Source of the DNA: an uncultured Eubacteriales bacterium
GTDB lineage: Bacteria > Bacillota > Clostridia > Christensenellales > Aristaeellaceae
Direction: 5' to 3'
DNA length: 64,000 nucleotides
Assembly (NCBI GenBank): GCA_902765395.1
Contig: CACWZP010000003.1
Span: forward strand, 60,735 to 124,734
In this document: in pieces, positions 8,575 through 18,139 of the stretch
Layout: the number at the start of each line of letters is the position of its first letter
How positions within the stretch are numbered: the stretch's first letter is position 1
Made by a program: the position numbers and the translations under genes
Notes under the pieces: generated by a model
Databases searched by the model: none
What the model was told of the DNA's origin: nothing
Seen by the model: the letters and a program-made list of their open reading frames with translations, nothing else

Positions 8575-8635
8575 GACGGGGGATTCGCCCCCATGTCCGA
8601 TTGAAAGTGAATCGCACGATGGCAATGCCATCTGC
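8575..8635. repeat. Short hairpin cluster upstream of the binding-protein gene
   Basis: GGGGGATTCGCCCCC (8578-8592), CGATTGAAAGTGAATCG (about 8598-8614) and GATGGCAATGCCATC (8619-8633) lie head to tail in the 91-bp gap before the solute-binding protein. They resemble the array in the preceding gap and may raise the stability of the binding-protein portion of the transcript. Confidence 0.7.
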
Positions 8636-8656
8636 AAATAGAAGGAGGATATTCCC

Positions 8657-10153
8657 ATGAAGAAACTGTTTGCTCTGATCCTGGCCCTGGCCATGATCCT
8701 GACCGCCTCCAGCTTCGCGCTGGCGGAGGACCTGCCCACCATCACCATCATGTTCCATGGCAGCAACGTCACCGACGACACCGCCGTGCTGGAAGCCGTG
8801 AACGAATACATCGCGGACAAGGTCGGCGCGAAGCTGGAAGTCGTCTGGGGCACCTGGGGCGACTTCGACCAGAAGGCCACCGACGCCCTGACCACCGGCG
8901 ACAGCAGCATCGACATGGTGTTCACCTGCTCCTGGAGCGCGGATGAATACAACAAGTACGCCAAGGACGGCTACTTCGTGAAGCTGGACGACCTGATCGC
9001 CGAGTACGGCGCGGACCTGACCGCCGCCATCCCCGAGAGCCTGATGCAGGCCGCCACCATCGAGGGCGCCGAGGGCATGGGCATCTATGCCGTGAACGGC
9101 TTCAAGGACACCGCCACCCAGAACACCTGGGACGTGAACGTCACCCTGCTCACCGAGCTGGGCTACACCCTGGACGACTTCAAGGCCATGAGCTTCTATG
9201 ACTTCGGCGATCTGTTCGCCAAGGCCAAGGAAGTGAAGGGCGATTCCTTCTATCCCTTCCTGGTGGAGCCCATGGTGCTGGAGCGCATGGTCACCGGCTC
9301 CATCATCGTGGCCGGCGATTCCGGCAGCACCAACCTGCTGAGCCTGTACCTGAACCAGGACGACGTTTCCGCCGAGGGCCCCTACGGCAACGTGATGCTC
9401 AACAAGTTCGCCACCGAGGAATACAAGAAGTTCGTCGAGAAGATGCACGAGTACTACGAGGCCGGCTATGTGGATCCCGCCCTGGCCGTGGCCGAGACCA
9501 GCAACGACACCCGCACCAACGCCCAGCTGACCGGCGACTACCTGATCGGCACCCAGAGCTATTCCTTCGGCTATGAGAAGCAGATCGACCGCGGCATCGA
9601 GGTCGCCTTCGTGCCCTGCACCGAGCCCTATGTGGACACCACCGCCTCCCAGGGCGCCATGATGGCCATCTCCACCGCCAGCGAGCATCCGGTCGAGAGC
9701 TTCAAGTTCCTGGCCCTGCTGAACAGCGATCCCACCCTGATGACCCTGATGAACTACGGTGTCGAGGGCGTGCACTACACGCTGGAGGACGGCCTGGTGA
9801 AGTTCAATACCGACGCCCGCGCCACCTACAGCCCCTGGACCAACGGCATGGGCAACGTGACCATCCTGCCCGACACCGTGGATGAGGGTGCCGGCTTCCG
9901 CGAGTCCTTCAAGGAGTACTACGCGGGTGCCAAGGCCATCCCCGCCCTGGGCTTCGTGTTCGACACCAGCGAAGTGAACACCGAGATGGGCAACCTGAGC
10001 AACGTCGCGGCCCAGTACGCCCTGGCCCTGGATGCCGGCGCGCTGGATCCCGAGACCGCGCTGCCCGAGTTCCTGGCCGAACTGGACGCCAACGGCATGC
10101 AGGCCTATCTGGACGCCGCCAATGCCCAGCTGGCCGCCTACCTGGGCGAATAA
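8657..10153 (+). CDS. Extracellular oligosaccharide-binding protein of the ABC importer (LplA-like)
   Basis: A 498-residue solute-binding protein for the permease pair upstream. It has a signal peptide (KKLFALILALAMILT, cleavage near FALA-ED) and a family 1 binding-protein fold with a C-terminal half resembling the LplA/DUF3502 type. The lipobox cysteine expected for a Gram-positive binding lipoprotein is missing (SSFALAEDLP), so its membrane attachment is unclear. AAGGAGG lies upstream of the ATG and a strong terminator follows at 10175-10207. The ligand cannot be deduced; a plant oligosaccharide is plausible given the neighbouring GH94. Confidence 0.9.
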   Translation: MKKLFALILALAMILTASSFALAEDLPTITIMFHGSNVTDDTAVLEAVNEYIADKVGAKLEVVWGTWGDFDQKATDALTTGDSSIDMVFTCSWSADEYNKYAKDGYFVKLDDLIAEYGADLTAAIPESLMQAATIEGAEGMGIYAVNGFKDTATQNTWDVNVTLLTELGYTLDDFKAMSFYDFGDLFAKAKEVKGDSFYPFLVEPMVLERMVTGSIIVAGDSGSTNLLSLYLNQDDVSAEGPYGNVMLNKFATEEYKKFVEKMHEYYEAGYVDPALAVAETSNDTRTNAQLTGDYLIGTQSYSFGYEKQIDRGIEVAFVPCTEPYVDTTASQGAMMAISTASEHPVESFKFLALLNSDPTLMTLMNYGVEGVHYTLEDGLVKFNTDARATYSPWTNGMGNVTILPDTVDEGAGFRESFKEYYAGAKAIPALGFVFDTSEVNTEMGNLSNVAAQYALALDAGALDPETALPEFLAELDANGMQAYLDAANAQLAAYLGE

Positions 10154-10174
10154 GCCTGACACTTAAACAGTACC

Positions 10175-10207
10175 CCGGCCCCGGACGCACGTCCGGGGCC
10201 GGCTTTT
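10175..10207 (+). terminator. Rho-independent terminator of the ABC importer operon
   Basis: Stem CCGGCCCCGGAC, loop GCAC and stem GTCCGGGGCCGG, followed by CTTTTG. Confidence 0.8.
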
Positions 10208-10450
10208 GTGTGGGCGGCGCTGCGCCGCCCGCAAAAGGCCTTCCCCTTTGGAGCATCGAACGCCCGGAAAAATGTCCAGTGGACATTTTTCAGCGAGATG
10301 GGGTCGGTAGACCCGCGGCAGGTGGCACAGCGAAGCCGTGACGGATGAGGTCGTCGCGGCAGTTGTGACGAAATGAGACCCGAGGAACGCTCTTTTTTGG
10401 CAATCTTCGCTCACGCCGCTTCAAACGGGCTACGGGGCAGTGCCCCGGCT
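10208..10450. repeat. Intergenic stem-loops and a repeat shared with 58.8 kb
   Basis: No gene is seen here. It holds GGGCGGCGCTGCGCCGCCC (about 10212-10230) and a very stable AAAAATGTCC-AGT-GGACATTTTT hairpin (about 10267-10289). GACGGATGAGGTCGTCGCGG followed by CAGTTGT (about 10338-10364) recurs with one mismatch, inverted, near 58789-58815. Confidence 0.7.
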
Positions 10451-10457
10451 CGCTCCC

Positions 10458-11153
10458 CTACTCCCCGTCCCGCACCTGCTGGATCAGCGGCGCGCCGGCG
10501 GCTTTGGCGATGTGCCGGCAGTCGTTGAACAGCTCCAGCCGGGGCTTGACATACTCACCCGGGCGGACGGGCAGCTCCACGATGATGATGGAGGTGAAGT
10601 CGTAGGGCAGCACCGACAGCACATAGGGAAAGGGCAGCGCCAGGATGTGGGCCAGGGCGCAGCCGCCGGAGCCGCCGTGGCTGAACAGGGCGATGGTCTC
10701 GTCAGCCTCCGTCTCGCACAGGCAGCGCACGCCCTCGTGGCGATAGCCGTGGGCCGCCAGCAGCCGGTCGAACCGCGCCGTCACCCGGTCATAGTCCCGC
10801 GTGGCGGCGTTCCCCTTGAAATAGGGATGCTCCCGCCAGTTCAGCGCGGAGAAGTCGAAGTCCTCCTTCTCGATCATCCAGTCGCCCAGCGTCCAGGGAT
10901 GCCCCTCGATGGGGATGCCCTCGCCGCCCCAGGTGATCTCGTGCATCCAGTCCAGCACCTCGATCCCAAGCCCCAGCCGCCTGGCCGTATAGTCCGCCGT
11001 CTGATATGCCCGGCCCATGGGCGAGGCATAGATCTTCGATATGCCCTCCCCCGCCAGGCGCTCCGCCGCCGCCGCGGCCTGGCGATGGCCCTCGTCGGTC
11101 AGGCAGTCCCGCACATAGTCCGGCTCTCCGTGGCGCACAAATACGATCCTCAT
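10458..11153 (-). CDS. Histidine phosphatase family protein (phosphoglycerate mutase-like)
   Basis: A 231-residue member of the histidine phosphatase superfamily. The catalytic RHG motif is in VRHGEPD (His8) and the second catalytic His in FSHGGSG (about residue 157). The N-terminal YVRDCLTDEGHRQA segment matches the alpha-ribazole phosphatase/phosphatase branch better than a true glycolytic mutase. The substrate is unknown. GGAGG stands 8 nt before the ATG. It lies downstream of the large kinase operon on the same strand but is separated from it by a hairpin (about 11245-11295), so co-transcription is uncertain. Confidence 0.88.
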   Translation of the reverse strand: MRIVFVRHGEPDYVRDCLTDEGHRQAAAAAERLAGEGISKIYASPMGRAYQTADYTARRLGLGIEVLDWMHEITWGGEGIPIEGHPWTLGDWMIEKEDFDFSALNWREHPYFKGNAATRDYDRVTARFDRLLAAHGYRHEGVRCLCETEADETIALFSHGGSGGCALAHILALPFPYVLSVLPYDFTSIIIVELPVRPGEYVKPRLELFNDCRHIAKAAGAPLIQQVRDGE

Positions 11154-11244
11154 ATCACAGTCCTCCGCGTGTCACAAATTCCATTCATCCATGGTGCCGC
11201 CCATCTCCAATCCATCGAGCGCCTGCCCGCCGCGGGCATAGCAA

Positions 11245-11295
11245 CCGCCCTTCGGTTCCGCCGGGAAGCTCCCGGAGGGCCGAAGGGCGGCATCG
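11245..11295 (-). terminator. Possible terminator after the kinase gene
   Basis: On the minus strand CCGCCCTTCGG pairs with CCGAAGGGCGG around an inner CCGGGAGCTTCCCGG stem. There is no T-run after it, so it may be a transcript-end stabiliser or a weak terminator. Confidence 0.45.
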
Positions 11296-11303
11296 GATCG
11301 AAC

Positions 11304-14300
11304 TCAGGGCTGAACCTCCGCTTCCCCTTCCGTCTCCTCCACCGGCGGCGGATTCCAGGCCTCGGCAATGCTGCGCATCTGCGCGGAACCGATGGCCGGC
11401 TCGCCATTGCGGATGGTCAGACTGGCGTTGGGATAGTACATCCTGCCGCCGCACTGCACCCCGACAACCAGCTTGTACTCTCCGTCCTCCAGCAGGCCGC
11501 TCCACTTGTCCAACAGGATCATGAAGCCGGCGTTGGTTTCCATCTCCTTGATGTCGCCCACCTGGCTCCTTAATTCGGCGGGACAGACCGACGCCACATC
11601 CAGGCGGGTCAGCCGGGTGTAGCCATACTGCGGGTCATCCACCAGGTTGTCCACCAGGCAGTTCTCCAGGTAATCCTCTTCCACCCCTGTCTCAACGATG
11701 ATCTGCTTCATGTCTGCCGATCTGGTATCGTTGCCTTCCCCGGCCTCTTCCACGGGCTTGGGCTTTGCCACGTATGCCTCGCTGATCGTGTAGGCGTTGG
11801 CGTTGGAAGTGCCATAGACCCAGCCCGTCACCAGTATGCTGCCGCTGTCCATGGGCTGCGTGTCATCCAGGCCGACGACGAATTGAGAATTCACGAAATC
11901 GACGACGGCGATGTTCTCGACGGCCGAGGCGGCAGTCTCGATCACAAACTCCGTGGAATCCAGCAGGCGATCCTCGCTCGGGAACCCATCCATCCACAGC
12001 TCCAGGGTCTGTGTGCCCACCGGCAGGTTGTCCAATTTGATCTCCTGCTCCGTGATGGACAGGCACTGCTTGCCCTCCGTGTTCACATGGACGCCCGTTT
12101 CGTTTTCGTAGTCCAACAGTTCAAACATCAGATCCTTGGCGTCCACGGGCGCAGCCTGGATATCATCCCGGATCTTGCCGTTTCCGGCAGTGATATAGAC
12201 ATCTCTGGGATCATCGCAGACGATCCAGCCGCTCACGTAGAGCTTGTTGCCGTTCACCCTGGCATTGATTTTCGCCGCTTCCTGCCTGCTGATCGTCGTC
12301 TGGACGATTTCGCTGACGTTGCCGGCGGCATCCCAGGCCTGCAGGCTCAGCTGGTCGTTGTCGTGCAGCTCGAGGCCGTCAAAGATAAAGCCTTCCTCGC
12401 CGCTGACCGTGATCCGCTGGTTGTCGTTGATGGTCAGCGCCACCGTCGCGCCCACCTCGGTGTTGCCCGTGATCTCCGTGGTGCGGGAGCTGACGCCGAC
12501 CAGGTCCACGTCCAACGCGGGCACCGTGCGATCCGCGAACACCGTGACGCTCCCGGAAGCGCGGTTCACGTGGCCCTCGGCATAGCTGACCTGGAAGCGG
12601 TTGTCGCCCTCCGCCAGCGCGCCGATGTTCTCCACGTCCTCCGTCCACTCATAGGTGCCCTCGCCGGTGGCGGTGATCTCAATGGCCGCGTCGTTCAGGT
12701 GCATGAGCAGGGCCGCGTTCGGCTCCGCCTCGCCGCGCACGGTCAGCTGCCGGGTGGAGGCGCTGACGCTGTCGCCGGGCTCCACCTCGATGGTGACGGG
12801 CGCGAAGGCGTCCGCCGCGACGATCGCCTGGGCCTGGGCCGCATTGCCATAGGCGTCGACGGCCTGGATGTCATACGCGCCGCCCACCTGGGCCGGCTCG
12901 TCCAGCGCGAAGCTGTACAGACCGCTGGCGTCCGCCGCTTCGCCGTCGCCGTTGATGCTCTGGCCGTTCACGGAAACGGTCACCCGCGCACCGGCCTCGG
13001 TCTGCACGCGCAGCGCCTGGTCGCCCTCGATCACCTCGCCCGCCTCCAGCGGCACGTCGGTGTCCTCCGTCCAGATCAGATTGTCGGATTCCACCCTGCG
13101 GCTGTAGGCCTTGCCGTCCGCGTAGGCCAGCACGAAGCGGACGGTCCTGTAATCGCCGTTCACCACTTCGCCGGAATCCAGCGAGAAGTGCATTTCGCCG
13201 TTTGCGTCCACGTCGGCGGTCTTTTCCACGATGAGCTCGTCCCCGTCGAACGCCCGCACGGCGATCTGCTGGCCGGGCTCGGCGGTGACGTCAAACGCCG
13301 CCTGATCGCCCTTGATGAGGGCGTAATCCCAGCCGTACACTTCGCTGGTGGGAGAGATGCTGCCGCGGATGTCCGCGCGTCTGGCCTCCTGCACGGAAAG
13401 CAGCGCTTCCCTGCCGGGCCGGGCCGCGTCCTGGGGATCTTCGACCGTGACGCGATAGCTCGCGCCGCTGACGAAGCCGCCCTCCGGCGCATAGCTGTAG
13501 CTGCCGTCCTCGTCCGGCTGGCCGCTGAACACCTCCGTCTCCTCATTGGTATCGTCCTGGATCCGGGTGATCTTCACAAGCGCGCCGGCCTCGCTGGCCA
13601 CCTGCAGCGCTTCGCTTTCCTCGGTGAGCTCTTCCGGCGTCACGAGCAGCGGCACGGAGACGCTCCAGGTGAAGCTCGGCGTCTCCACCCTCTCCTCGCC
13701 ATACTGCGCGCTCAGGCGCACCTTGCCGCCGTCCACGTCGATGCCGCTTTCGCTCAGCGCCGCGGCGTCGAATTCGGCGGCATAGACGCCCTTGTCGTCC
13801 GTCTTCAGGTTTTCGGCGATCACATGATCCTCGCCGTTCAGGTTCAGGATCAGGCTCAGCTCGGTTTCAGGCTGCGCCACGCCGGCGAGGGCGATGCTGC
13901 CGCCCTTCACCACGCCGGTGTCCGCGCCGTCCACCCGGATGCTGAACTTCAGCACCTCGGTCTCGGCCGACGCCTGGTTGCCAAAGCGATCCTCGCAGTC
14001 CACCGCGTAGACCTCGCCGTCCCTGGGCGCCTGCTGGAAGTCCCAGCTGAAGCGGCCGCGGCTGTCGGCGTCTCCGGCGGCGAGCTCCACATCGCCCTTG
14101 CGGATCGCCACATGGGCGTCCGCGTCGGTCTGCACCGTGATGGCGGTGCTGGATTCCATGATGGGGTCGATCTCCACCTTCACCGAATCATCGGTGGTCC
14201 ACAGGACGGCCGACGACTTGTTGTTCATGCTGGCGGCCTTGCCGTCCATGTAGAGGACGACCACGCTCGCCGTCACGCCCTTGTCATTGATGTGCTCGTC

Positions 14301-17096
14301 GGCCCGCAGCTCAAGATCATAGGTGCCCTCGTCGCTCACCGTGACGGTTTCCTCGATGGGCGTCTCGGACTGCCAGCGCACCAGCAGGTCCCTGCCGGGC
14401 TCCGCCGTGCCGCTCACGTGCAGGGCCGGCCCCTTGACGAAACCGGTCTCGCTGTCGGCCAGCGGCTGGATGTCGGCCACTTCGACGGTGATCTTCGCGC
14501 GCACGGCCTCCTGGATCTGGATCTCCAGGGTGTTCGTCCGGCTGTCGTAGTCCGGGTCGACCACCGTGACGGTGTAGACCTCGCCCTTGGTGAAGCCCTC
14601 CACCGGGCTGTAGCGGCAGACGCCTTCCTCGTCCGCCAGGTCCTCCAGCACGATCTTGCCCTCCGAATCGGCGATGCTCACCGGCAGGCCAGGCTCTGTG
14701 TGCACCTCCAGCGTCTCGCTGTCCTCGGTCAGCGGCTGATCCAGCTGCAGCTTCGCCATCGCGTACCAGTTGAAGTCCTCGGTCATGGTCCTGCCGTCCG
14801 CGTCGTTGCCAATCGCCAGATGGCACTGCACGGCCTCCGCACCGAAGCCGGGGATCTCGGAGGTGTCGATCTGTACGCTGTAGGCGCCGCTCTCCTCGCT
14901 GGCCTGCACGTCGTCGCGGATCAGCTCGGTCTCGTTGTCTTCATCCACAAAGTACACGTTCAGGATCGAGCCCGGGCGAGCCGTGCCGGAGATGCTCAGC
15001 GTGCGCTCGTAGAGCGCGCCGCCCTTCACGTTCAACAGCTGCGCCGAATAGGGCTGGATGTGGATCTCCCGATCCTCCAGGACGTTGCCCACGGCGTCCT
15101 CCGCGGACACGGTCAGGTTGTCCTCCACCTTGAACGTGGCGGTGGCCTTCCATTCGCAGACGCCGCCTTCGCCGGTCACGATGGGCGCGCCCATCGGCTC
15201 GCCGTCCTTCTTCAGTACGATGGAGGTGCTCGGCTCCGCGTGGAACACGATGCTGGCATCCCGCTCCATCACCGTGTCCCAGGTCAGATCCACAACTTCG
15301 TCCGATGTCCACAGCACCCGCGTCCGGCAGCTCCTGCTCAGGCCCAGGCCGCTCGCGTAACTCGCCGTCACGTCGATGATCGATCCCCGGTCGGCCACGT
15401 TGCTCTTGTCGCTGTAGAACTGGAAATAGCCCTTGCCGTCCTCGCCGATCTCGACGATCTTGGTGTCGCCGTTCTCGCTGTCGCCCTCCACTTCCCAGTG
15501 GATCGACGCATATTCGCCCCCGTCGCCGTACACATAGCCGCTCAGATAGGGGCTCTTGACCACGGAATACTCCTGTCCTTCCACCGTGGCGGCCGCCTCC
15601 AGCTCCATCTCCATCTGGAGCTTGATGGACGGGCCCACCTCCACGGGGACGGTCCCCTCCTCGCCGGCATCCGTATAGGCGATGACGCAGACGTCGCCCT
15701 CCTCAAGGGCACAGCCCATTTCCAGCAGGTTTTTGGTGACCCGGCCGTCGATCTCGTCCCTGTCCACCAGGAAGTTGTTGTCCAGCTCGATCTGCTGGCC
15801 CTTTTTAAAGTAGTACAGGCTCACTTCCAGCGGGTGATCGGATTCCATCACCAGCCTGGGGGCGTCCTCCGTCAGCACGGAGCCCACCTTGACCGCCGGT
15901 TCTGGCACCGGGGTGGGCGATTCCTCCCGGGGCGGCGCCGTGGTCTCGGCCACGGTCTCCGTGGGCGTGGGCGTCGGGCCCTCGGGCGGCTTTGATCCGC
16001 CGCCCCGGGTGAGCAGCAGCGCCAGCACCGCCAGCACGCCGGCGGCGCCCAGCCCGATGAACAGCGGGGCCTTGGACTTGCCCTTCTCGCCCGCCACCTT
16101 CGCGCTCTTCCCGGGCTTGTCCGCGGAGCCGTAGATGTAGGCGCGCAGGGCGGCCTGCATCTGCTGCATGTTCGGGTAGCGGTCGTCGGGGTTGTAGGCC
16201 AGGCACTTGAGGATGATCTGCATCAGCCGGCCATCCACGCCCTTGATGGGGCCGATGGCCTCCTTGCCGGACAGCCTGCGCTGGCGCGCCTTCCGGCGCT
16301 CCTCGTCGCTGTTGCGATCCGAGGCCGACATGAAGGGCAGGCGCCCGCCGTTCAGCAGTTCATAGATAACCACCGCCAGCGAATACATATCCGAGCGGCT
16401 GTCGCTGCCCTGGAAATTGTACATCTCCGGGGCCATGTAGTCCTCGGTGCCCACGCGGGTGCCCTTGCCGGCGATCTTGTCCTTCTCGTTTCGGATGGAC
16501 ACGCCAAAGTCGCCCAGCTTGAAATAGTCCTTGCTGGGCTCGGCATAGAATATGTTTTCGGGTTTGATGTCCAGATGGAGGACGTGGTTGCGCTCGCACA
16601 GGCACAGGCCGGAGAGCAGCTCGTCCCAGATGGTCATCACCAGCCGCATATCCCGCTTGTGGGGATACTTGCCGATGTTGTCCAGGAAATCCGTCAGGGT
16701 GACCAGGCGCTCCATGCGGATGAGCACATCCCACCCCAGCGGCACATCGGTGCGCTCGTAGATCTGATAGTCCTCAAAGCAGACGATATGGCTGTCCGCC
16801 TTGAGGGACTCCATGGTTTGGATCTCCGCTCTTACGTATTCATATTCCTCCTGGATGCGGCGCCTGAGGCCCGCTTCCGAGCCGCCGGCCTCCTTCAGCC
16901 AGGCTTGCACCTGGCGATCATCCCTGGGAATGGCGATGACCTTCATGGCCGCGTCGAGCATGCCGCCCGCCGCGCTGTTCCATATCCGGTAGACCTTGCC
17001 GGAGTTGCCCCTGCCCAGGACCTCCGGAGGGTCCTTCAGTTCCCAGGTTCCAAAGAAGGGAACATATTTTTGTATGCGTTCATCAATGCTCTGCAT
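11304..17096 (-). CDS. Membrane Ser/Thr protein kinase with a giant Ig-like ectodomain
   Basis: A 1930-residue protein: cytoplasmic kinase (about 20-330), one membrane segment (about 345-367), a Pro/Thr linker (PTPTPTETVAE), then about 1550 extracellular residues. The kinase keeps the Gly loop (GRGNSGKVYR), the Lys (AAMKVIAI), HLDIKPEN (HLD instead of HRD), LGDFG and MAPEMY, so it should be active. The ectodomain alternates Ig-like modules of two kinds, one with a G-x-A-EPG turn (VSGTAEPG, VRGEAEPN) and one with a TEA/TEP turn (VHTEPGLPV, VQTEAGARV). The start is the ATG giving MQSIDERIQ, preceded by GTGAGGA; an upstream in-frame ATG has no ribosome site. It is last in the minus-strand operon after PP2C. 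It likely phosphorylates partners read by the FHA proteins of the secretion locus. Confidence 0.9.
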   Translation of the reverse strand: MQSIDERIQKYVPFFGTWELKDPPEVLGRGNSGKVYRIWNSAAGGMLDAAMKVIAIPRDDRQVQAWLKEAGGSEAGLRRRIQEEYEYVRAEIQTMESLKADSHIVCFEDYQIYERTDVPLGWDVLIRMERLVTLTDFLDNIGKYPHKRDMRLVMTIWDELLSGLCLCERNHVLHLDIKPENIFYAEPSKDYFKLGDFGVSIRNEKDKIAGKGTRVGTEDYMAPEMYNFQGSDSRSDMYSLAVVIYELLNGGRLPFMSASDRNSDEERRKARQRRLSGKEAIGPIKGVDGRLMQIILKCLAYNPDDRYPNMQQMQAALRAYIYGSADKPGKSAKVAGEKGKSKAPLFIGLGAAGVLAVLALLLTRGGGSKPPEGPTPTPTETVAETTAPPREESPTPVPEPAVKVGSVLTEDAPRLVMESDHPLEVSLYYFKKGQQIELDNNFLVDRDEIDGRVTKNLLEMGCALEEGDVCVIAYTDAGEEGTVPVEVGPSIKLQMEMELEAAATVEGQEYSVVKSPYLSGYVYGDGGEYASIHWEVEGDSENGDTKIVEIGEDGKGYFQFYSDKSNVADRGSIIDVTASYASGLGLSRSCRTRVLWTSDEVVDLTWDTVMERDASIVFHAEPSTSIVLKKDGEPMGAPIVTGEGGVCEWKATATFKVEDNLTVSAEDAVGNVLEDREIHIQPYSAQLLNVKGGALYERTLSISGTARPGSILNVYFVDEDNETELIRDDVQASEESGAYSVQIDTSEIPGFGAEAVQCHLAIGNDADGRTMTEDFNWYAMAKLQLDQPLTEDSETLEVHTEPGLPVSIADSEGKIVLEDLADEEGVCRYSPVEGFTKGEVYTVTVVDPDYDSRTNTLEIQIQEAVRAKITVEVADIQPLADSETGFVKGPALHVSGTAEPGRDLLVRWQSETPIEETVTVSDEGTYDLELRADEHINDKGVTASVVVLYMDGKAASMNNKSSAVLWTTDDSVKVEIDPIMESSTAITVQTDADAHVAIRKGDVELAAGDADSRGRFSWDFQQAPRDGEVYAVDCEDRFGNQASAETEVLKFSIRVDGADTGVVKGGSIALAGVAQPETELSLILNLNGEDHVIAENLKTDDKGVYAAEFDAAALSESGIDVDGGKVRLSAQYGEERVETPSFTWSVSVPLLVTPEELTEESEALQVASEAGALVKITRIQDDTNEETEVFSGQPDEDGSYSYAPEGGFVSGASYRVTVEDPQDAARPGREALLSVQEARRADIRGSISPTSEVYGWDYALIKGDQAAFDVTAEPGQQIAVRAFDGDELIVEKTADVDANGEMHFSLDSGEVVNGDYRTVRFVLAYADGKAYSRRVESDNLIWTEDTDVPLEAGEVIEGDQALRVQTEAGARVTVSVNGQSINGDGEAADASGLYSFALDEPAQVGGAYDIQAVDAYGNAAQAQAIVAADAFAPVTIEVEPGDSVSASTRQLTVRGEAEPNAALLMHLNDAAIEITATGEGTYEWTEDVENIGALAEGDNRFQVSYAEGHVNRASGSVTVFADRTVPALDVDLVGVSSRTTEITGNTEVGATVALTINDNQRITVSGEEGFIFDGLELHDNDQLSLQAWDAAGNVSEIVQTTISRQEAAKINARVNGNKLYVSGWIVCDDPRDVYITAGNGKIRDDIQAAPVDAKDLMFELLDYENETGVHVNTEGKQCLSITEQEIKLDNLPVGTQTLELWMDGFPSEDRLLDSTEFVIETAASAVENIAVVDFVNSQFVVGLDDTQPMDSGSILVTGWVYGTSNANAYTISEAYVAKPKPVEEAGEGNDTRSADMKQIIVETGVEEDYLENCLVDNLVDDPQYGYTRLTRLDVASVCPAELRSQVGDIKEMETNAGFMILLDKWSGLLEDGEYKLVVGVQCGGRMYYPNASLTIRNGEPAIGSAQMRSIAEAWNPPPVEETEGEAEVQP

Positions 17097-17173
17097 TATG
17101 ATCCTCACCGATTGAATCCGGTCCATGCCCCGCGTCGCGGCCTCACAGCCGCCCCGGCGCGGGGCATCCCCGC

Positions 17174-18118
17174 TTATTTCAGAAGGGTAACCAGGCGATA
17201 CAGATTATAGCCCAGCAGGCCCAGGAAGGCCGCCGCCCCGCCGATCGCGCCGCCGCGCAGCAGGCGCAGGTTCTTCAGCTGCTTATCGTCGTAGTTGGCC
17301 TCGCCCATCTGCTTCACATCCACGATGACGCAGGTGATGTTGTCCGAGTGGATGCCCGCGTTGTCCGCGTCCTTCAGCGACGTGCGCACGATCATCTCGG
17401 CCACGTCCTTGGCCGGCATTCCCCGGCTCAGCATATCCCTGAGCACGGTGTCGTGCAGCTGGTCCGAAACGCCGTCGCTGCAGATCATGAAGCGATCGCC
17501 GTTGCGCAGCTGGTTGCGGGGGCTGACGGTGGGGATCAGCACCGTGCCGTCCGTGGGCATGCCCAGGTGGCGGGTGATGACGTTCTTGCGCGGGTGCGTC
17601 CAGGCCTGGTCCAGGGTGATCTCCCCGCGATCCACCATGTCCTGCACCTCGGAGTCGTCCCGGGTGATGCGCTTGAGCTCGCCGCCGCGCATGCGATAGA
17701 CGCGGCTGTCGCCCACGTGCACGGTGCGATAGGTGTCGTTTCGCAGGATCAACAGCGCGATGGTGCTGCCGCAGGAGCCCGATTCCATGCCCTTGTCCAG
17801 GGAGATCTGGTCGATATCCTTGGAGAGCCGGTCGATCATATCGCCCAGATACCGGGTGCTGTCCGGCTGGGGGCACTCGCTCTGGAAGCGCGCCAGCTCC
17901 TGGACGGCCTTCAGCGAGGCCTCCTCACCGAACTCCGCGCCGCCCATGCCGTCGCACACGGCGTACATCTGCAGCTCGTCGGCGACGAGCGCCTTGTACT
18001 GCCCGCCATTGTTCATCTGTTCGCGCTCCATATAGCGCCCATTGACGTAAAAGTTATCCTCGTTGTTTTTGCGGCGTCCGATCGAACAGCACACAGCCGC
18101 TTCTATCTTCAATCCCAC
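17174..18118 (-). CDS. PP2C-family Ser/Thr protein phosphatase with C-terminal membrane anchor
   Basis: A 314-residue metal-dependent phosphatase with all PP2C motifs: NNEDNF, CDGMGGAEFGE, GSCGST, VHVGDSRVYR, CSDGVSD and HSDNIT, which include the metal-binding aspartates. After the catalytic domain (about 1-270) a hydrophobic segment (GGAIGGAAAFLGLLGYNLY) near the C terminus should tether it to the membrane. It lies 77 bp before the kinase gene and 21 bp after the 1722-residue Ig protein, the usual pairing in which PP2C reverses the kinase. Likely targets are the kinase itself and the FHA-binding phosphothreonines of the type VII locus (inference). Confidence 0.93.
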   Translation of the reverse strand: MGLKIEAAVCCSIGRRKNNEDNFYVNGRYMEREQMNNGGQYKALVADELQMYAVCDGMGGAEFGEEASLKAVQELARFQSECPQPDSTRYLGDMIDRLSKDIDQISLDKGMESGSCGSTIALLILRNDTYRTVHVGDSRVYRMRGGELKRITRDDSEVQDMVDRGEITLDQAWTHPRKNVITRHLGMPTDGTVLIPTVSPRNQLRNGDRFMICSDGVSDQLHDTVLRDMLSRGMPAKDVAEMIVRTSLKDADNAGIHSDNITCVIVDVKQMGEANYDDKQLKNLRLLRGGAIGGAAAFLGLLGYNLYRLVTLLK

Positions 18119-18139
18119 AGGCGCACCTCCTCCGCTGGC

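Noticed and set aside
11304-17096. Treating the kinase as an EssB-like pseudokinase
   Set aside because: The Gly loop, catalytic Lys, HLD Asp, DFG and APE are present, so it looks catalytically competent; only the Arg of HRD is changed.
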